Below the pieces are notes generated by a model that was given only the letters and a program-made list of their open reading frames with translations, ran no database searches and was not told the origin of the DNA. A stretch of 64,000 nt of DNA, taken from positions 682,001 to 746,000 of the forward strand of contig CAVVFX010000006.1 of assembly GCA_963747535.1 (NCBI GenBank), written 5' to 3'. Of the stretch, positions 27,487 through 36,400 are shown one piece after another. The DNA is from CAVVFX01 sp963747535. Its GTDB lineage: Bacteria; Acidobacteriota; Terriglobia; Bryobacterales; Bryobacteraceae. The translations under genes and the position numbers were made by a program. Each line of letters opens with the position of its first letter. Within the stretch, counting starts at the first letter, position 1.

Positions 27487-28770
27487 TTAAAGGATTTTTG
27501 ATTCACCTGGAATGAAGGCTACGGGATACACGCCGTCAGGCCCTGGCCTCACAGGTGGCTCCATGCCGGCCCGGCAATCTTCGGGCTTCGGGGCATAATA
27601 GAAGTCCGATTGGGAGACCTGATCCCACTCGACGATCTTTCCGGTATAGCAAGCAATCTGACCCATGATCACCGTCTGCATGCTGTCCACCATGTAATCG
27701 CCGTTATTAAGAGGGTTCCCGGAGCGAATCGCCTTGAACAGCGCAACATGTTCCAGGTCGTAGGCGCTATTCTTTGAGGACTCCATCGAAGAGGTCCAGT
27801 TAGTGGCTCCCTGTATCCTCAGTCTCAGTAGATCGCATTTACCCTTTGTTCCAGTGGTGACGCTGGAGTTCTCGTCGTAGCAATTGTCGATGGTCCGGCA
27901 AAAAGCGTACACACGAACATTTCCGGGAAAATCGTAAACCACCGCATGGTGATCGAAGACATCCCCGTACCTCTCGGCGTGCAGAGTAGACCGCCCGCCC
28001 ATGCCATAACAGCGCAGCGGGCGTTGATCGCCAAGCACCCAACGCGAGCGGTCGAGGTTATGGATAAGCGTCTGAGGAACGTCATCACCGCTCAACCAGT
28101 GAAAATGATATTGGTTGCTGGCCTGGTGCTCTATCTCGCTCTGCCCCTTGAGCCGCTCCCGCAAGATGTAGGGTGGGCGCAGCCAGGTTTCCTGAATTGT
28201 CGAGATGTCGCCGATCGCGCCGTCCCGCACTCTTTGAATCGTCTCCTGGTATCCGGGGTGGTAGCGGCTTTGGAGTCCGGATACAACACACAGCCGCTTG
28301 GTCCGCGCCTTCTCGATAGCGGCATGCAGGACTTTGAGTCCAAGAGGGTCGATGGCATGAGGCTTCTCGATGAAAACGTGCTTACCTGCATCGATGGCCG
28401 CGGTCAAATGGAACGGATGGAACTTGGCCGCGTTGGCGATGATGACGACGTCCGACGCCTCAATAACGTTACGATAGGCATCGAATCCCGTGAAGATCCG
28501 GTCATCGGAAACATCCACCTGTCCCGGATACTTTTGCCGAAGCTTGGTGCGTACCTCCTGGACTCGATCCAGGCGTATGTCCGCCATGGCGTAGATGTGA
28601 ACGCCTTTCTCAGCGTTCATGGCGTTCATAGCGGCCGCCTCTCCACGTCCGCCGCAGCCAATCACACCGACCCGGATGACACCGGCGGCGTCGGCGTATG
28701 CCCCCGGGATGAACGCCAGGGATGCAGTCACTTTCAGAAAGTCACGACGGGTATTGCTCGATTGCGACAT
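27487..28770 (-). CDS. Gfo/Idh/MocA family oxidoreductase with Tat signal
   Basis: 427 residues. N-terminus SSNTRRDFLKVTASLAFIPG is a twin-arginine signal, so the folded NAD(P)-loaded enzyme is probably exported. Rossmann motif VIRVGVIGCGGRGEAAA, then VVIIANAAKFHPFHLTAAID and the family signature GKHVFIEKPHAIDPLGLKVL (EKP). The C-terminal region (WLSGDDVPQTLIHNLDRSRW) forms the substrate-binding sheet. Likely oxidises or epimerises a sugar or acts as a glycosidase-like oxidoreductase; bound-cofactor Tat enzymes of this family are common in Acidobacteria and Planctomycetes. Third gene of the operon, 13 bases after the ThuA gene. Confidence 0.88.
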   Translation of the reverse strand: MSQSSNTRRDFLKVTASLAFIPGAYADAAGVIRVGVIGCGGRGEAAAMNAMNAEKGVHIYAMADIRLDRVQEVRTKLRQKYPGQVDVSDDRIFTGFDAYRNVIEASDVVIIANAAKFHPFHLTAAIDAGKHVFIEKPHAIDPLGLKVLHAAIEKARTKRLCVVSGLQSRYHPGYQETIQRVRDGAIGDISTIQETWLRPPYILRERLKGQSEIEHQASNQYHFHWLSGDDVPQTLIHNLDRSRWVLGDQRPLRCYGMGGRSTLHAERYGDVFDHHAVVYDFPGNVRVYAFCRTIDNCYDENSSVTTGTKGKCDLLRLRIQGATNWTSSMESSKNSAYDLEHVALFKAIRSGNPLNNGDYMVDSMQTVIMGQIACYTGKIVEWDQVSQSDFYYAPKPEDCRAGMEPPVRPGPDGVYPVAFIPGESKIL

Positions 28771-28783
28771 TCGGATCTCCTTG

Positions 28784-30241
28784 CTAATTAGTGCGGTGAG
28801 CGGTCCATTCGACAGCGTTGTGTACCAGGCGCCTGAAACCCGGATTGTTCATTGTCTGCGCGCTATGGCCAACCTGGATATATACAACCCGGGCCTTGGA
28901 CTGGGGCCCGATGTAGACTACTGGAGGATCGTTTTCCGGATGGCTTGTCTGCATCAGGACGTCAATATCTGGCGAGTGCCACATGCCCAAGTAGACCTCG
29001 TCATGCAGAGTAAGCGGGCCTACGCCGGCCAGAACGGGATGATTCCGGCGATTGGCGACGGGAGTGACCACGAAATCAACTCCCTCGTGATAGCGGCTGG
29101 CCGTGTGATCTGCCTCAGCTTTAACGAAGTACTTGCCTCCCGTCACCTCTTGGTACCACCAGGGCCAATCGGTATAGTCCACAATCGCATGGTGCAGCGA
29201 GACAACACCCTTTCCGGCTTCGACGAAACTTCGCAATCGTTCGCGGGCCTGCGATGAAGTGTTCTCGATCATGTCATGCAGCAGGATCACATCGAAGCGG
29301 CTCTCCAGCGGCTTAGCGAAAGCGTCCTCGTGTGACGTCGCATGCGTCCAGGTAACGCCTGCCAGCGAGTTCAACATTGCATAGAAGTCGACAGGGTAGG
29401 GATGACCTCCCGTGACGACCAAAAGCCGGATCGGCGATGTGGAAGGGGGCTGGACGTCGGGAACGTTGATCTCGCCGCTCGAAGCCCATTCGACGCCGCG
29501 CGTGAATGCCGTACCCATTCCAGGCTGATAGAAGGCCATCGCATCGTGACCCAGCGTGGTGAAGAAGACACGGCCCTGCCCGAAGCGATTCGTCCAGATT
29601 ACGGGTTCGTCGCGGCCGGTGCCACCTGCTTGAGGCGAACTGAACGCCGTCGCCTCGATGTGAGTTCCGGGAGCCAGGTTGAGCTTGTGATAGAGTTCGT
29701 CATTTGCCAGGAAGGAAACTGAGGCCCCCTTTCCAAACGGTGACCCATCACTCCATCGCACCTCAAACGGGCCACGCACGGTATGGCCGATTTTCTGCGG
29801 TTCCCATTTCGCAGCGATGATCTTCGGCCACGCCAACCACTCAGCACCGGGCGTGCCCGCTTGCCAGCGGCCATTTTCCATCCTCATGCCGAACCACGGT
29901 CCATAGCTCGCGTGATGAAAAGCAACCAGACCACCACCGGACTGTACGAAGGAATCGATCGCCTGCTCCGCCGGCACCGGCAGACGCGGGCCGTTGTAGT
30001 TAATGACCACCGCCTGGTAGCCCTTTAGAGACTCGCTGGTGACAGCGCGCGGCTCCTCGTTCACAAACACGTCAAACCTGCCGGTTCGCGCGAGGAGTTC
30101 GCGAATGCAGGAGGTAGTCTCGCGCCAGTGATGATACGGCTCGTCCGACTGGCCCGTCAGGATCAGTATCTTGAGCGGCGCAGCCGAAAGCTGCGTAAGA
30201 GCAGCTACCATCAATAAACTGGCAGTTAGTCGTAACTTCAT
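28784..30241 (-). CDS. tandem ThuA-domain secreted protein
   Basis: 485 residues from ATG at 30241 (signal peptide MKLRLTASLLMVAALTQLSA); an upstream start is unlikely. Two ThuA (trehalose-utilisation, class I amidotransferase-like) domains lie in tandem: the first begins PLKILILTGQSDEPYHHWRE with GGGLVAFHHASYGPW, the second IRLLVVTGGHPYPVDFYAML with GKGVVSLHHAIVDYTDWPWW, HDEVYLGMW and VVYIQVGHSAQTM. ThuA proteins are thought to act on disaccharides or 3-keto sugars, usually beside Gfo/Idh enzymes as here. The start overlaps the stop of the isomerase gene (ATGA), so translation is coupled. Exported. Confidence 0.85.
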   Translation of the reverse strand: MKLRLTASLLMVAALTQLSAAPLKILILTGQSDEPYHHWRETTSCIRELLARTGRFDVFVNEEPRAVTSESLKGYQAVVINYNGPRLPVPAEQAIDSFVQSGGGLVAFHHASYGPWFGMRMENGRWQAGTPGAEWLAWPKIIAAKWEPQKIGHTVRGPFEVRWSDGSPFGKGASVSFLANDELYHKLNLAPGTHIEATAFSSPQAGGTGRDEPVIWTNRFGQGRVFFTTLGHDAMAFYQPGMGTAFTRGVEWASSGEINVPDVQPPSTSPIRLLVVTGGHPYPVDFYAMLNSLAGVTWTHATSHEDAFAKPLESRFDVILLHDMIENTSSQARERLRSFVEAGKGVVSLHHAIVDYTDWPWWYQEVTGGKYFVKAEADHTASRYHEGVDFVVTPVANRRNHPVLAGVGPLTLHDEVYLGMWHSPDIDVLMQTSHPENDPPVVYIGPQSKARVVYIQVGHSAQTMNNPGFRRLVHNAVEWTAHRTN

Positions 30242-31098
30242 GGTGTCACCGCTTCCGGAACCAGCGCACGCACCCATTTCAAACTTTGTTCGATCATCGG
30301 GCCGCCCTGTCCTTCACACTCCAGACTCAGAACGCCATCGTAGCCATCCTCGCTGAGAACATCGACGCAGCGCCGGATATTGTCGGCGTTGACGCCTTCA
30401 CCGATCGCACACTGGCTGACCGCGATTCCGGTCAGATCACCGCGCGCGGCTGCCGCCAGGCTCGGGCTGACATCCTTGAGATGAACGTGATTCACTCGTT
30501 TGCGGAACCGCTTCAAAAATGCAACCGGATCCTGCCCCGCAATGTAGGTATTGCCCGTATCCATGTTCATCCGCAGAAACGGCGAGTCGACGAACGATAA
30601 CATCTCTTCCATCATGTCCGGCTTGGTAGTGAAGTATCCATGAGGTTCAATGTTGATAGTGATGCCGTAGGCTTCCGCAACAGGCACGACCAGGCGATAA
30701 ATTCTCCGCATATGCTCGAGCGCCTCGAGATCGGTCATCCCCTTCGGAGCGAAGCGATCATCGGTAGTATCTACCCGAGGACAGCCCACGATGTGCGCCC
30801 ATCGGATCGTGTGGTAAATGTATTCCACGCCCAGCGTAGCGCCTTCAGGCCGTGAGAGGGGGAAAGCGGCATCCAGTTGCGAGAACTGAATCCCCAACTT
30901 CTGCATCTGGCGGCGCAAGGAAAGAGGGTCTTCCCAAAGCGCGACGTGAGGTTGGTACCCCAAGCCATGGATCCAGGAAACGCCATCGATGGCACCGCAT
31001 TCGATGAAGGACAAGTCATGCTTACTTGCCCAGTCCAAGCATTGTCCGAAACTCCAGTATGAGCTATTAAACGCGTCCGTATGAAAGCCGATGTGCAT
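30238..31098 (-). CDS. sugar phosphate isomerase/epimerase (TIM barrel), first operon gene
   Basis: 286 residues from ATG at 31098, behind GGGAG. Xylose-isomerase-like AP endonuclease-2 fold: MHIGFHTDAFNSSYWSFGQC, IECGAIDGVSWIHG, PRVDTTDDRF, ITINIEPHGYFTTKPDMMEE (metal Glu), MNMDTGNTYIAG, HVHLKDV and VLSLECEG supply the metal-binding Glu/Asp/His set. No signal peptide, so cytoplasmic. Likely interconverts keto sugars or 3-keto sugars produced by the Gfo/Idh enzyme. A close paralogue (32019) lies divergently beyond the FadR-type gene. A putative operator sits 20 bases upstream of the start. Confidence 0.86.
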   Translation of the reverse strand: MHIGFHTDAFNSSYWSFGQCLDWASKHDLSFIECGAIDGVSWIHGLGYQPHVALWEDPLSLRRQMQKLGIQFSQLDAAFPLSRPEGATLGVEYIYHTIRWAHIVGCPRVDTTDDRFAPKGMTDLEALEHMRRIYRLVVPVAEAYGITINIEPHGYFTTKPDMMEEMLSFVDSPFLRMNMDTGNTYIAGQDPVAFLKRFRKRVNHVHLKDVSPSLAAAARGDLTGIAVSQCAIGEGVNADNIRRCVDVLSEDGYDGVLSLECEGQGGPMIEQSLKWVRALVPEAVTP

Positions 31099-31117
31099 AA
31101 GAGCGGCTCCCGGTTGC

Positions 31118-31134
31118 AAGTGGTCCTACCACTT
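31118..31134. promoter_or_regulatory. FadR/GntR-type operator (perfect inverted repeat)
   Basis: AAGTGGTCCTACCACTT is a perfect seven-base inverted repeat around three bases and contains TGGTnnnACCA, the usual FadR-subfamily operator pattern (as for PdhR, LldR and UxuR). It lies in the leader of the minus-strand operon, about 20-36 bases after its predicted transcription start, where a bound regulator would block elongation. The adjacent FadR-type gene is the natural candidate regulator (inference). Confidence 0.65.
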
Positions 31135-31160
31135 CGATTTGCCACTTCGCTGACGAGGTA

Positions 31161-31189
31161 ATATTAAGAGAAACATATCTGTTTGTCAA
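31161..31189 (-). promoter_or_regulatory. promoter of the minus-strand sugar operon
   Basis: On the minus strand TTGACA (31184-31189) and TAATAT (31161-31166) are 17 bases apart, almost the sigma-70 consensus. Transcription would begin near 31154, 56 bases before the isomerase start, and pass through the operator at 31118-31134. Confidence 0.72.
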
Positions 31190-31195
31190 TAACTT

Positions 31196-31226
31196 TGTTG
31201 GCATTACCACTTTTTTGTGCTATATT
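31196..31226 (+). promoter_or_regulatory. promoter of the FadR-type gene with an overlapping second operator
   Basis: TTGGCA (31198-31203) and TATATT (31221-31226) are 17 bases apart. Within it, 31196-31212 reads TGTTGGCATTACCACTT: the right half ACCACTT equals that of the operator at 31118, and the left half is degenerate (TGGC for TGGT). It covers the -35 box and suggests autorepression. The start near 31233 leaves a very short leader. Confidence 0.6.
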
Positions 31227-31236
31227 CTGGCTTCCT

Positions 31237-32019
31237 ATGGTTTGGCTGAAACGCGATGCGATGACCGTACTGAGGGCTCGCTCGAGCCGTGAGGGCGCGA
31301 TCGCGGGTGCCAATCCGACTACCGCGCCGGAACTCGGCAACAGCCGGACAGATATGGCTTTAGCCAGCATCCGCAAGCTGATCGAAGAAGGGCATTTTCC
31401 GGCAGGATCGAGATTGCCGGCTGAGCGAAAGCTCGCCCAGCAACTGAACATGGGCCGCCCTGTCGTCCGTGAGGCAATCAAGGTGTTGAACGCCCTCGGA
31501 ATGGTGGAGGCCAAGCATGGTTCGGGCACCTATGTAAAGTCCATACAATCCATCGATCCGTTCGCAGCCGGAGCGTGGTTGCCAATTAAATCCGATTTCA
31601 GCCCCCTTGACCTTTTCGAGGTACAAAAACTGCTCGAACCTCGCGCGGCATGGCTGGCAGCAACCAGGGCTAGCGAGCGGCACTTCGCCGACATCGAACA
31701 GGCGCGGCAGCGACTCGAAATGCACGATCGAGACTGGAAGCTGCTGGCCAGATTGGATATGGAGTTTCACGCGGCGATTGTTCGCGGCGCGGGAAACCCG
31801 GTCCTCGAGTTGATTCAGCAATTCCTGATGGGACGGCTTCTGGCTTTGCGCGCCCCGATCTTTCCTTTTGTTCAAGCTGCCGACCGCATGCGCGACGATC
31901 ACCGGCTGATTGGCGAGGCGATCCTGGCAAGACAGGCTGACACAGCCGAACAGGCCATGACGGACCACTTGAATGCCGTCAGCCATGACTTCATAACTGA
32001 AAGAGGGGGAATCCGCTAG
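31237..32019 (+). CDS. FadR-subfamily GntR transcriptional regulator
   Basis: 260 residues from ATG at 31237 (ATG 31261 is an alternative; neither has a strong ribosome site). N-terminal GntR winged helix: ALASIRKLIEEGHFPAGSRL, PAERKLAQQLNMGRPVVREA and GMVEAKHGSGTYV. C-terminal FCD ligand-binding domain with LFEVQKLLEPRAAWLAA, LDMEFHAAIVRGAGNPVLE and the metal-binding histidines DHRLIGEAIL and TDHLNAV. It probably senses a sugar acid or intermediate and represses both flanking transcription units through TGGTnnnACCA sites. Its stop overlaps the GTG start of the second isomerase. Confidence 0.88.
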   Translation: MVWLKRDAMTVLRARSSREGAIAGANPTTAPELGNSRTDMALASIRKLIEEGHFPAGSRLPAERKLAQQLNMGRPVVREAIKVLNALGMVEAKHGSGTYVKSIQSIDPFAAGAWLPIKSDFSPLDLFEVQKLLEPRAAWLAATRASERHFADIEQARQRLEMHDRDWKLLARLDMEFHAAIVRGAGNPVLELIQQFLMGRLLALRAPIFPFVQAADRMRDDHRLIGEAILARQADTAEQAMTDHLNAVSHDFITERGGIR

Positions 32020-32885
32020 TGCTTGAGCTGGGATTTCACACCGACGCGTTCACCTCCGCCTTCTGGAGTTTCGAACAGTGTCTTGCCTGGGCTCGAGCCA
32101 ACGATTTGCATTGGATCGAATGCGGTGCCATCGACGGTGTGAGTTGGATTCACGGACTTGGATACCACCCTCATGTGGCACTCTGGGAAGATCCGGTTCT
32201 CCTGCGAAACAAGATGGATAGGTATGGCGTGGCTTTCACGCAAATAGACGCTGCTTTCCCGCTATCCACTCCGGAGGGCGCCACCATCGGTCTCGATTAT
32301 GTCCTCCATACGATCCCGTGGGCGAAGTTAGCCGGCTGCCCGCGCGTCGACACGACAGATGATCACAAGCGGCCCGAGGGTATGACGGATCGTGAGGCGA
32401 TGCAGCTGATGCGGAAGCTCTACACACGAATTCTGCGGGTGGCCGAAGCATATCAGATCACTGTCAACATCGAGCCGCACGGCTATTACACCACCAAGCC
32501 GGATTTTCTGGCAGAGATGCTGTCGTTTGTGGATTCGCCCTATCTTTGCCTGAATCTGGATGTCGGAAATATCTTTATTGCGGGCCAGGATCCTGTCCGG
32601 TTTGTCGAGCGTTTTCATTCAAAAATCAGCCATGTGCACGTGAAGGATGTAAGTCACAGCCTGGCGGCTGAGCCCCACGGCGAAATGACTGGAATTGCGA
32701 GCAGCCATTGTGCCATTGGAGAGGGCGTAAATGCCGGTAACATACAAAGTTGTGTGAAGTTGCTGGTCGCAAATGGCTACCAGGGCGTTTTGACTATTGA
32801 GTGCGAAGCCCAGCAGGGCATGATGGAAAGCAGCGTGGCCTGGATGAATAACCTGATCGCTGAGGTTACAAACAGAAGTAATTAG
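32019..32885 (+). CDS. sugar phosphate isomerase/epimerase (TIM barrel), paralogue of 30238-31098
   Basis: 288 residues from GTG at 32019, overlapping the regulator stop, with AAGAGGGGGA upstream. The sequence follows the first isomerase almost segment by segment: GFHTDAFTSAFWSFEQCLAW, IECGAIDGVSWIHGLGY, PRVDTTDDHKRPEGMT, ITVNIEPHGYYTTKPDFLAE, NLDVGNIFIAGQDP and HVHVKDVSHSLA, keeping the same metal-binding Glu, Asp and His residues. Cytoplasmic, isomerase or epimerase of the same pathway. The pair is probably an inverted duplication around the regulator, maybe acting on related substrates. Confidence 0.86.
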   Translation: MLELGFHTDAFTSAFWSFEQCLAWARANDLHWIECGAIDGVSWIHGLGYHPHVALWEDPVLLRNKMDRYGVAFTQIDAAFPLSTPEGATIGLDYVLHTIPWAKLAGCPRVDTTDDHKRPEGMTDREAMQLMRKLYTRILRVAEAYQITVNIEPHGYYTTKPDFLAEMLSFVDSPYLCLNLDVGNIFIAGQDPVRFVERFHSKISHVHVKDVSHSLAAEPHGEMTGIASSHCAIGEGVNAGNIQSCVKLLVANGYQGVLTIECEAQQGMMESSVAWMNNLIAEVTNRSN

Positions 32886-33096
32886 GTACTCACATAGATT
32901 TAAGACTACCGCAGCCGGCACTATAAGAATCGCTCCATCCGGAGTGGTGAGACAACTTCACGCCAACACTATTACCGAACCCGCGATAAGAAGCACGCAT
33001 CTCGCGCCAATTGTGGGACAGACTTTAGTGTGCCCGGGGCAGGCCGAAGCCTGTCTCACGAGGCCCGCGATACACTGGCTAGCTCTTAAGCCCCCT

Positions 33097-33162
33097 CTCT
33101 TAATGATAAGAGACTAAATAGTCCTTTTATCTCTTGACAACTATTAAAAACTGTGATGTACT
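33097..33162 (+). promoter_or_regulatory. promoter and palindromes upstream of the TonB-dependent receptor
   Basis: TTGACA (33134-33139) and TGTACT (33157-33162) are 17 bases apart. Directly upstream lie a palindrome CTCTTAATGATAAGAG (33097-33112) and a second one GACTAAATAGTC (33112-33123), candidate operators. The predicted start near 33169 leaves a leader of about 260 bases before the receptor gene; no RNA family is recognised in it. Confidence 0.55.
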
Positions 33163-33428
33163 TTGCGCATGAATGTTAGACAGCGAGTGCTGGAAGTATA
33201 CACGCCCGCTGTATGCCAGTACATTTCTGCTTGGTGGGTTCTGATTTCTGAGCAAGCCGACTTACTACGTTTCAGTGACCATCGAAGAGAGACTTTGCCT
33301 GCAGACATCGGCGCCGCCCAATCCAATCTTAAAGTGTTTTCAGTCAGAGCCGGGGCTTTGGCTGGATCCGGGATTATGAAGATAGCGAATCCGATCGGGT
33401 CTTCGTGGAACGATCGAGGAGGCTTATT

Positions 33429-36400
33429 GTGCGAAGAGGTCAAGCGTCGAGGCGGGGGTCAAAGCTTCTTCTCCTGCCGGTAGTCCTTGGTTGCCTGGGC
33501 TGCTCATTGCTTTTTGCTCAGCGTGAAAGTGGTGCCATACAGGGTACTGTGGCCGATTCATCCGGAGCTGTTGTTCCGAATGCTAAAGTCACTTTGACCA
33601 GTGAAGAAACAGCGTTTACGATGTCCACACAGACTGCATCGGGTGGCACCTACGTATTCAATCCGATCAAGATCGGCATTTACAGTGTCTCGGTGGAAGT
33701 GACGGGTTTCGACCGAGCGATTCGTTCCCATATCGCGGTTCACGTCCAGGAGCAGGTGGTTGCCAATTTTGCATTACAGCCTGGAACGGTGACGCAAACC
33801 CTTGAAGTCACCAGTACCGTTGCTCTGCTGCAGACTCAGAATTCTTCGGTCGGGCAGGTAGTAGGCAGCAAGCAGGTTAATGACTTGCCTCTGAACGGCC
33901 GAAACTTCATCTTTCTGGCCCAAATATCAGCGGGCGTGGTCCAGATGCAACAGGACTCGCGTGGCTTCGGCGCCAGCGGCGGATTCTCGGCCAATGGTGT
34001 CCGTTCTGAGTCGAACAATTACCTGTTGGACGGAATCGACAATAACAATGATTCTCAGGATTTCTTGAACGGCACTTTCTATGTCGCGCTTCCACCGGTA
34101 GACGCCATCGCGGAGTTCAAGGTTGAAACGGCGAACTACAGCGCGGAATTCGGGCGCGCCGCCGGCGCGGTAGTAAATGCCACGGTGAAAAGCGGAACCA
34201 ACGAACTTCATGGCGATGCGTGGGAGTTTCTTCGCAATGATAAATTGGACGCGGCAGACTTCTTTAACAACGTCGCCGGACTCGGAAAAGGAGAGTTTCG
34301 CCAAAATCAGTTTGGCTTCACCGCCGGTGGACCGATCAAGAAGAACAAGACCTTCATCTTTGGCGATTACCAGGGAACCCGCGTACGGCAGGCTCTGGTC
34401 TATGAAAAAACCGTTCCCACCACTCTGATGCGAACGAGCGGCTACACTAACTTCTCCGAACTGTTCAGCCAGTCGACCGGCACGGTTAACGATCTTCTGG
34501 GCCGGACTTACCAGCTTGGACAAGTTTTTGATCCCGCAACCACTCGCCCTGTGACCGCAGGGCAGGTAGATCCCGTCACCGGAATGACTGCCACAGGCAC
34601 GGGTTATGTACGCAACCCGTTCCCTGGTAATATAATTCCCGCCCAGCGCATCGATGCCAACGCAGTAAAGTTGCTGAATCTTTACCCTCTGCCGACGTTG
34701 CCGGGTCTCTTCAACAATTACGCATCCACTCCCATTCAGAGTGTGACCGGCGATAGTTTTGATGTACGCGCAGATCAGAACTTCAGCGAGCGAGATCAGA
34801 TCTTCGGCCGGATGAGCTATTCGCGCAATCCGCGTTATGTTCCAGGACCCTTCCCAGGGCTTGCTGACGGAGGCAGTTTCAACATGGGCGATCAAACTGT
34901 GGGTACAGAAAACGCTGCGCTAAGCGAGACCCATATGTTCACGCCCACCAGCATCAACTCTTTCCGATTTAGCTACGGCCGGGTGCACACCCTCTACGCT
35001 CCGGCGACCGAGGACCAGATGGGGATACCCGCGCAGTTCGGCATTGGCGGTATTCCGCAGGTATCCCTCAACGGCGGCTTGCCCCAGTTTTCGGTTACCG
35101 GCCTCACGCCGTTTGGCCAAAGTACTTACACCCCAATCGACGAATGGGACGAAACCTGGGACCTCGCCAACAGTTACACAAAGGTCGTCAAAAGCCACAC
35201 CATGAAGATGGGGTTCGAGGGCATGTACCTCCGGTTCGCCACCTACCAACCTGCTGACCCCCGCGGGTCGGACTCGTTCAGTGGCGTTTATACGTCCATT
35301 CCGGGCGTAAACGTGAACAACAGTGGCGCAGCTCAGTTTGTGCTCACGCCGACGGCCGCCAGTGTGCCGGGGGGAGTGGACTATAACGGCGGCCCGAACT
35401 CAGTGGCCATCACGCACATTTCCATCACCGATGCCCGGCGCAAATACTATTCCGGATACTTCCAGGACGACTGGAAGGTGACTCCCAAGCTGACGTTGAA
35501 TCTGGGGTTACGTTGGGAGTTTTTCCCGGGCCTGTACGAGGAACACGATGCACAGACTAACTTCGTCCCGGGGGCGCCCGGCGTGAGTGCAGAGTATCTG
35601 ATCCCGCAATCGAGATCGAATCAGAATGATCCCAACAATATTCTTTCGTCGTCTTTTCTATCGATCTTGCAGCAGGACGGGGTAAAGTTACAATACGTTG
35701 GCAACCGCAGCTTGATTAGCACACAAAAAGATAACTTTGCTCCGCGCTTTGGCTTTGCCTACCACCTCACCAACAACCTGGTTGTTCGCGGAGGGTACGG
35801 CATTTCCTACAATGGCCTGGAGGGCGTAGGATATGGCGGTGCGTTAGGGGCAACCTATCCGTTCGCTTATACACTCTCTTACTCCAATAACAGCAACCAA
35901 TCGCCTATTGTCTTTCCCAACGGTCAGAATGCTACACTCGAAAACAGTTATTCCAACATTACCTTAGTGTCGTCGAATGTTGCCGGCGCCGGAGTAACTG
36001 TGAACGGGACTGAAACCAACCCGAAAACGCCTTATGTTCAGAGTACAAACCTGACCATACAATACCAGTTGACGCCTAATACCTCAGTACAGGCTGCGTA
36101 TGTCGGCTCGTTTGGCCGCCACCTGACCGCGAACGTAGGTGATGCGAACGTAGTTCACGAACTCCTGGTTCCTTCGGCGAACCAGGCGCCGTACCGGCAA
36201 TTTCCGGACATGGCGCCCGGAGGCACCATCCATACAAACTGGGGCGATTTGTCCTACAACGCGCTGCAACTGAACGCCGAGAGGAGATTTAGTCAAGGGC
36301 TCACATTCCTTGTCAATTACACCTGGTCGAAATGTATGACGGATTCCTCCGATTTTCTGAATGCCACGGCCATCTCTTATCGGGCGCCTGGACTTGGACC

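Noticed and set aside
27946..28791. Plus-strand open frame opposite the Gfo/Idh/MocA gene
   Set aside because: Shadow frame; the minus strand has a Tat signal and family motifs.
33163..33483. Open frame starting just after the receptor promoter
   Set aside because: It starts upstream of the predicted transcription start, has no ribosome site and overlaps the receptor gene out of frame. A leader peptide cannot be excluded, but nothing supports it.
33927..34895. Minus-strand open frame of about 320 codons
   Set aside because: Antisense to the TonB-dependent receptor; no start signal or motif.
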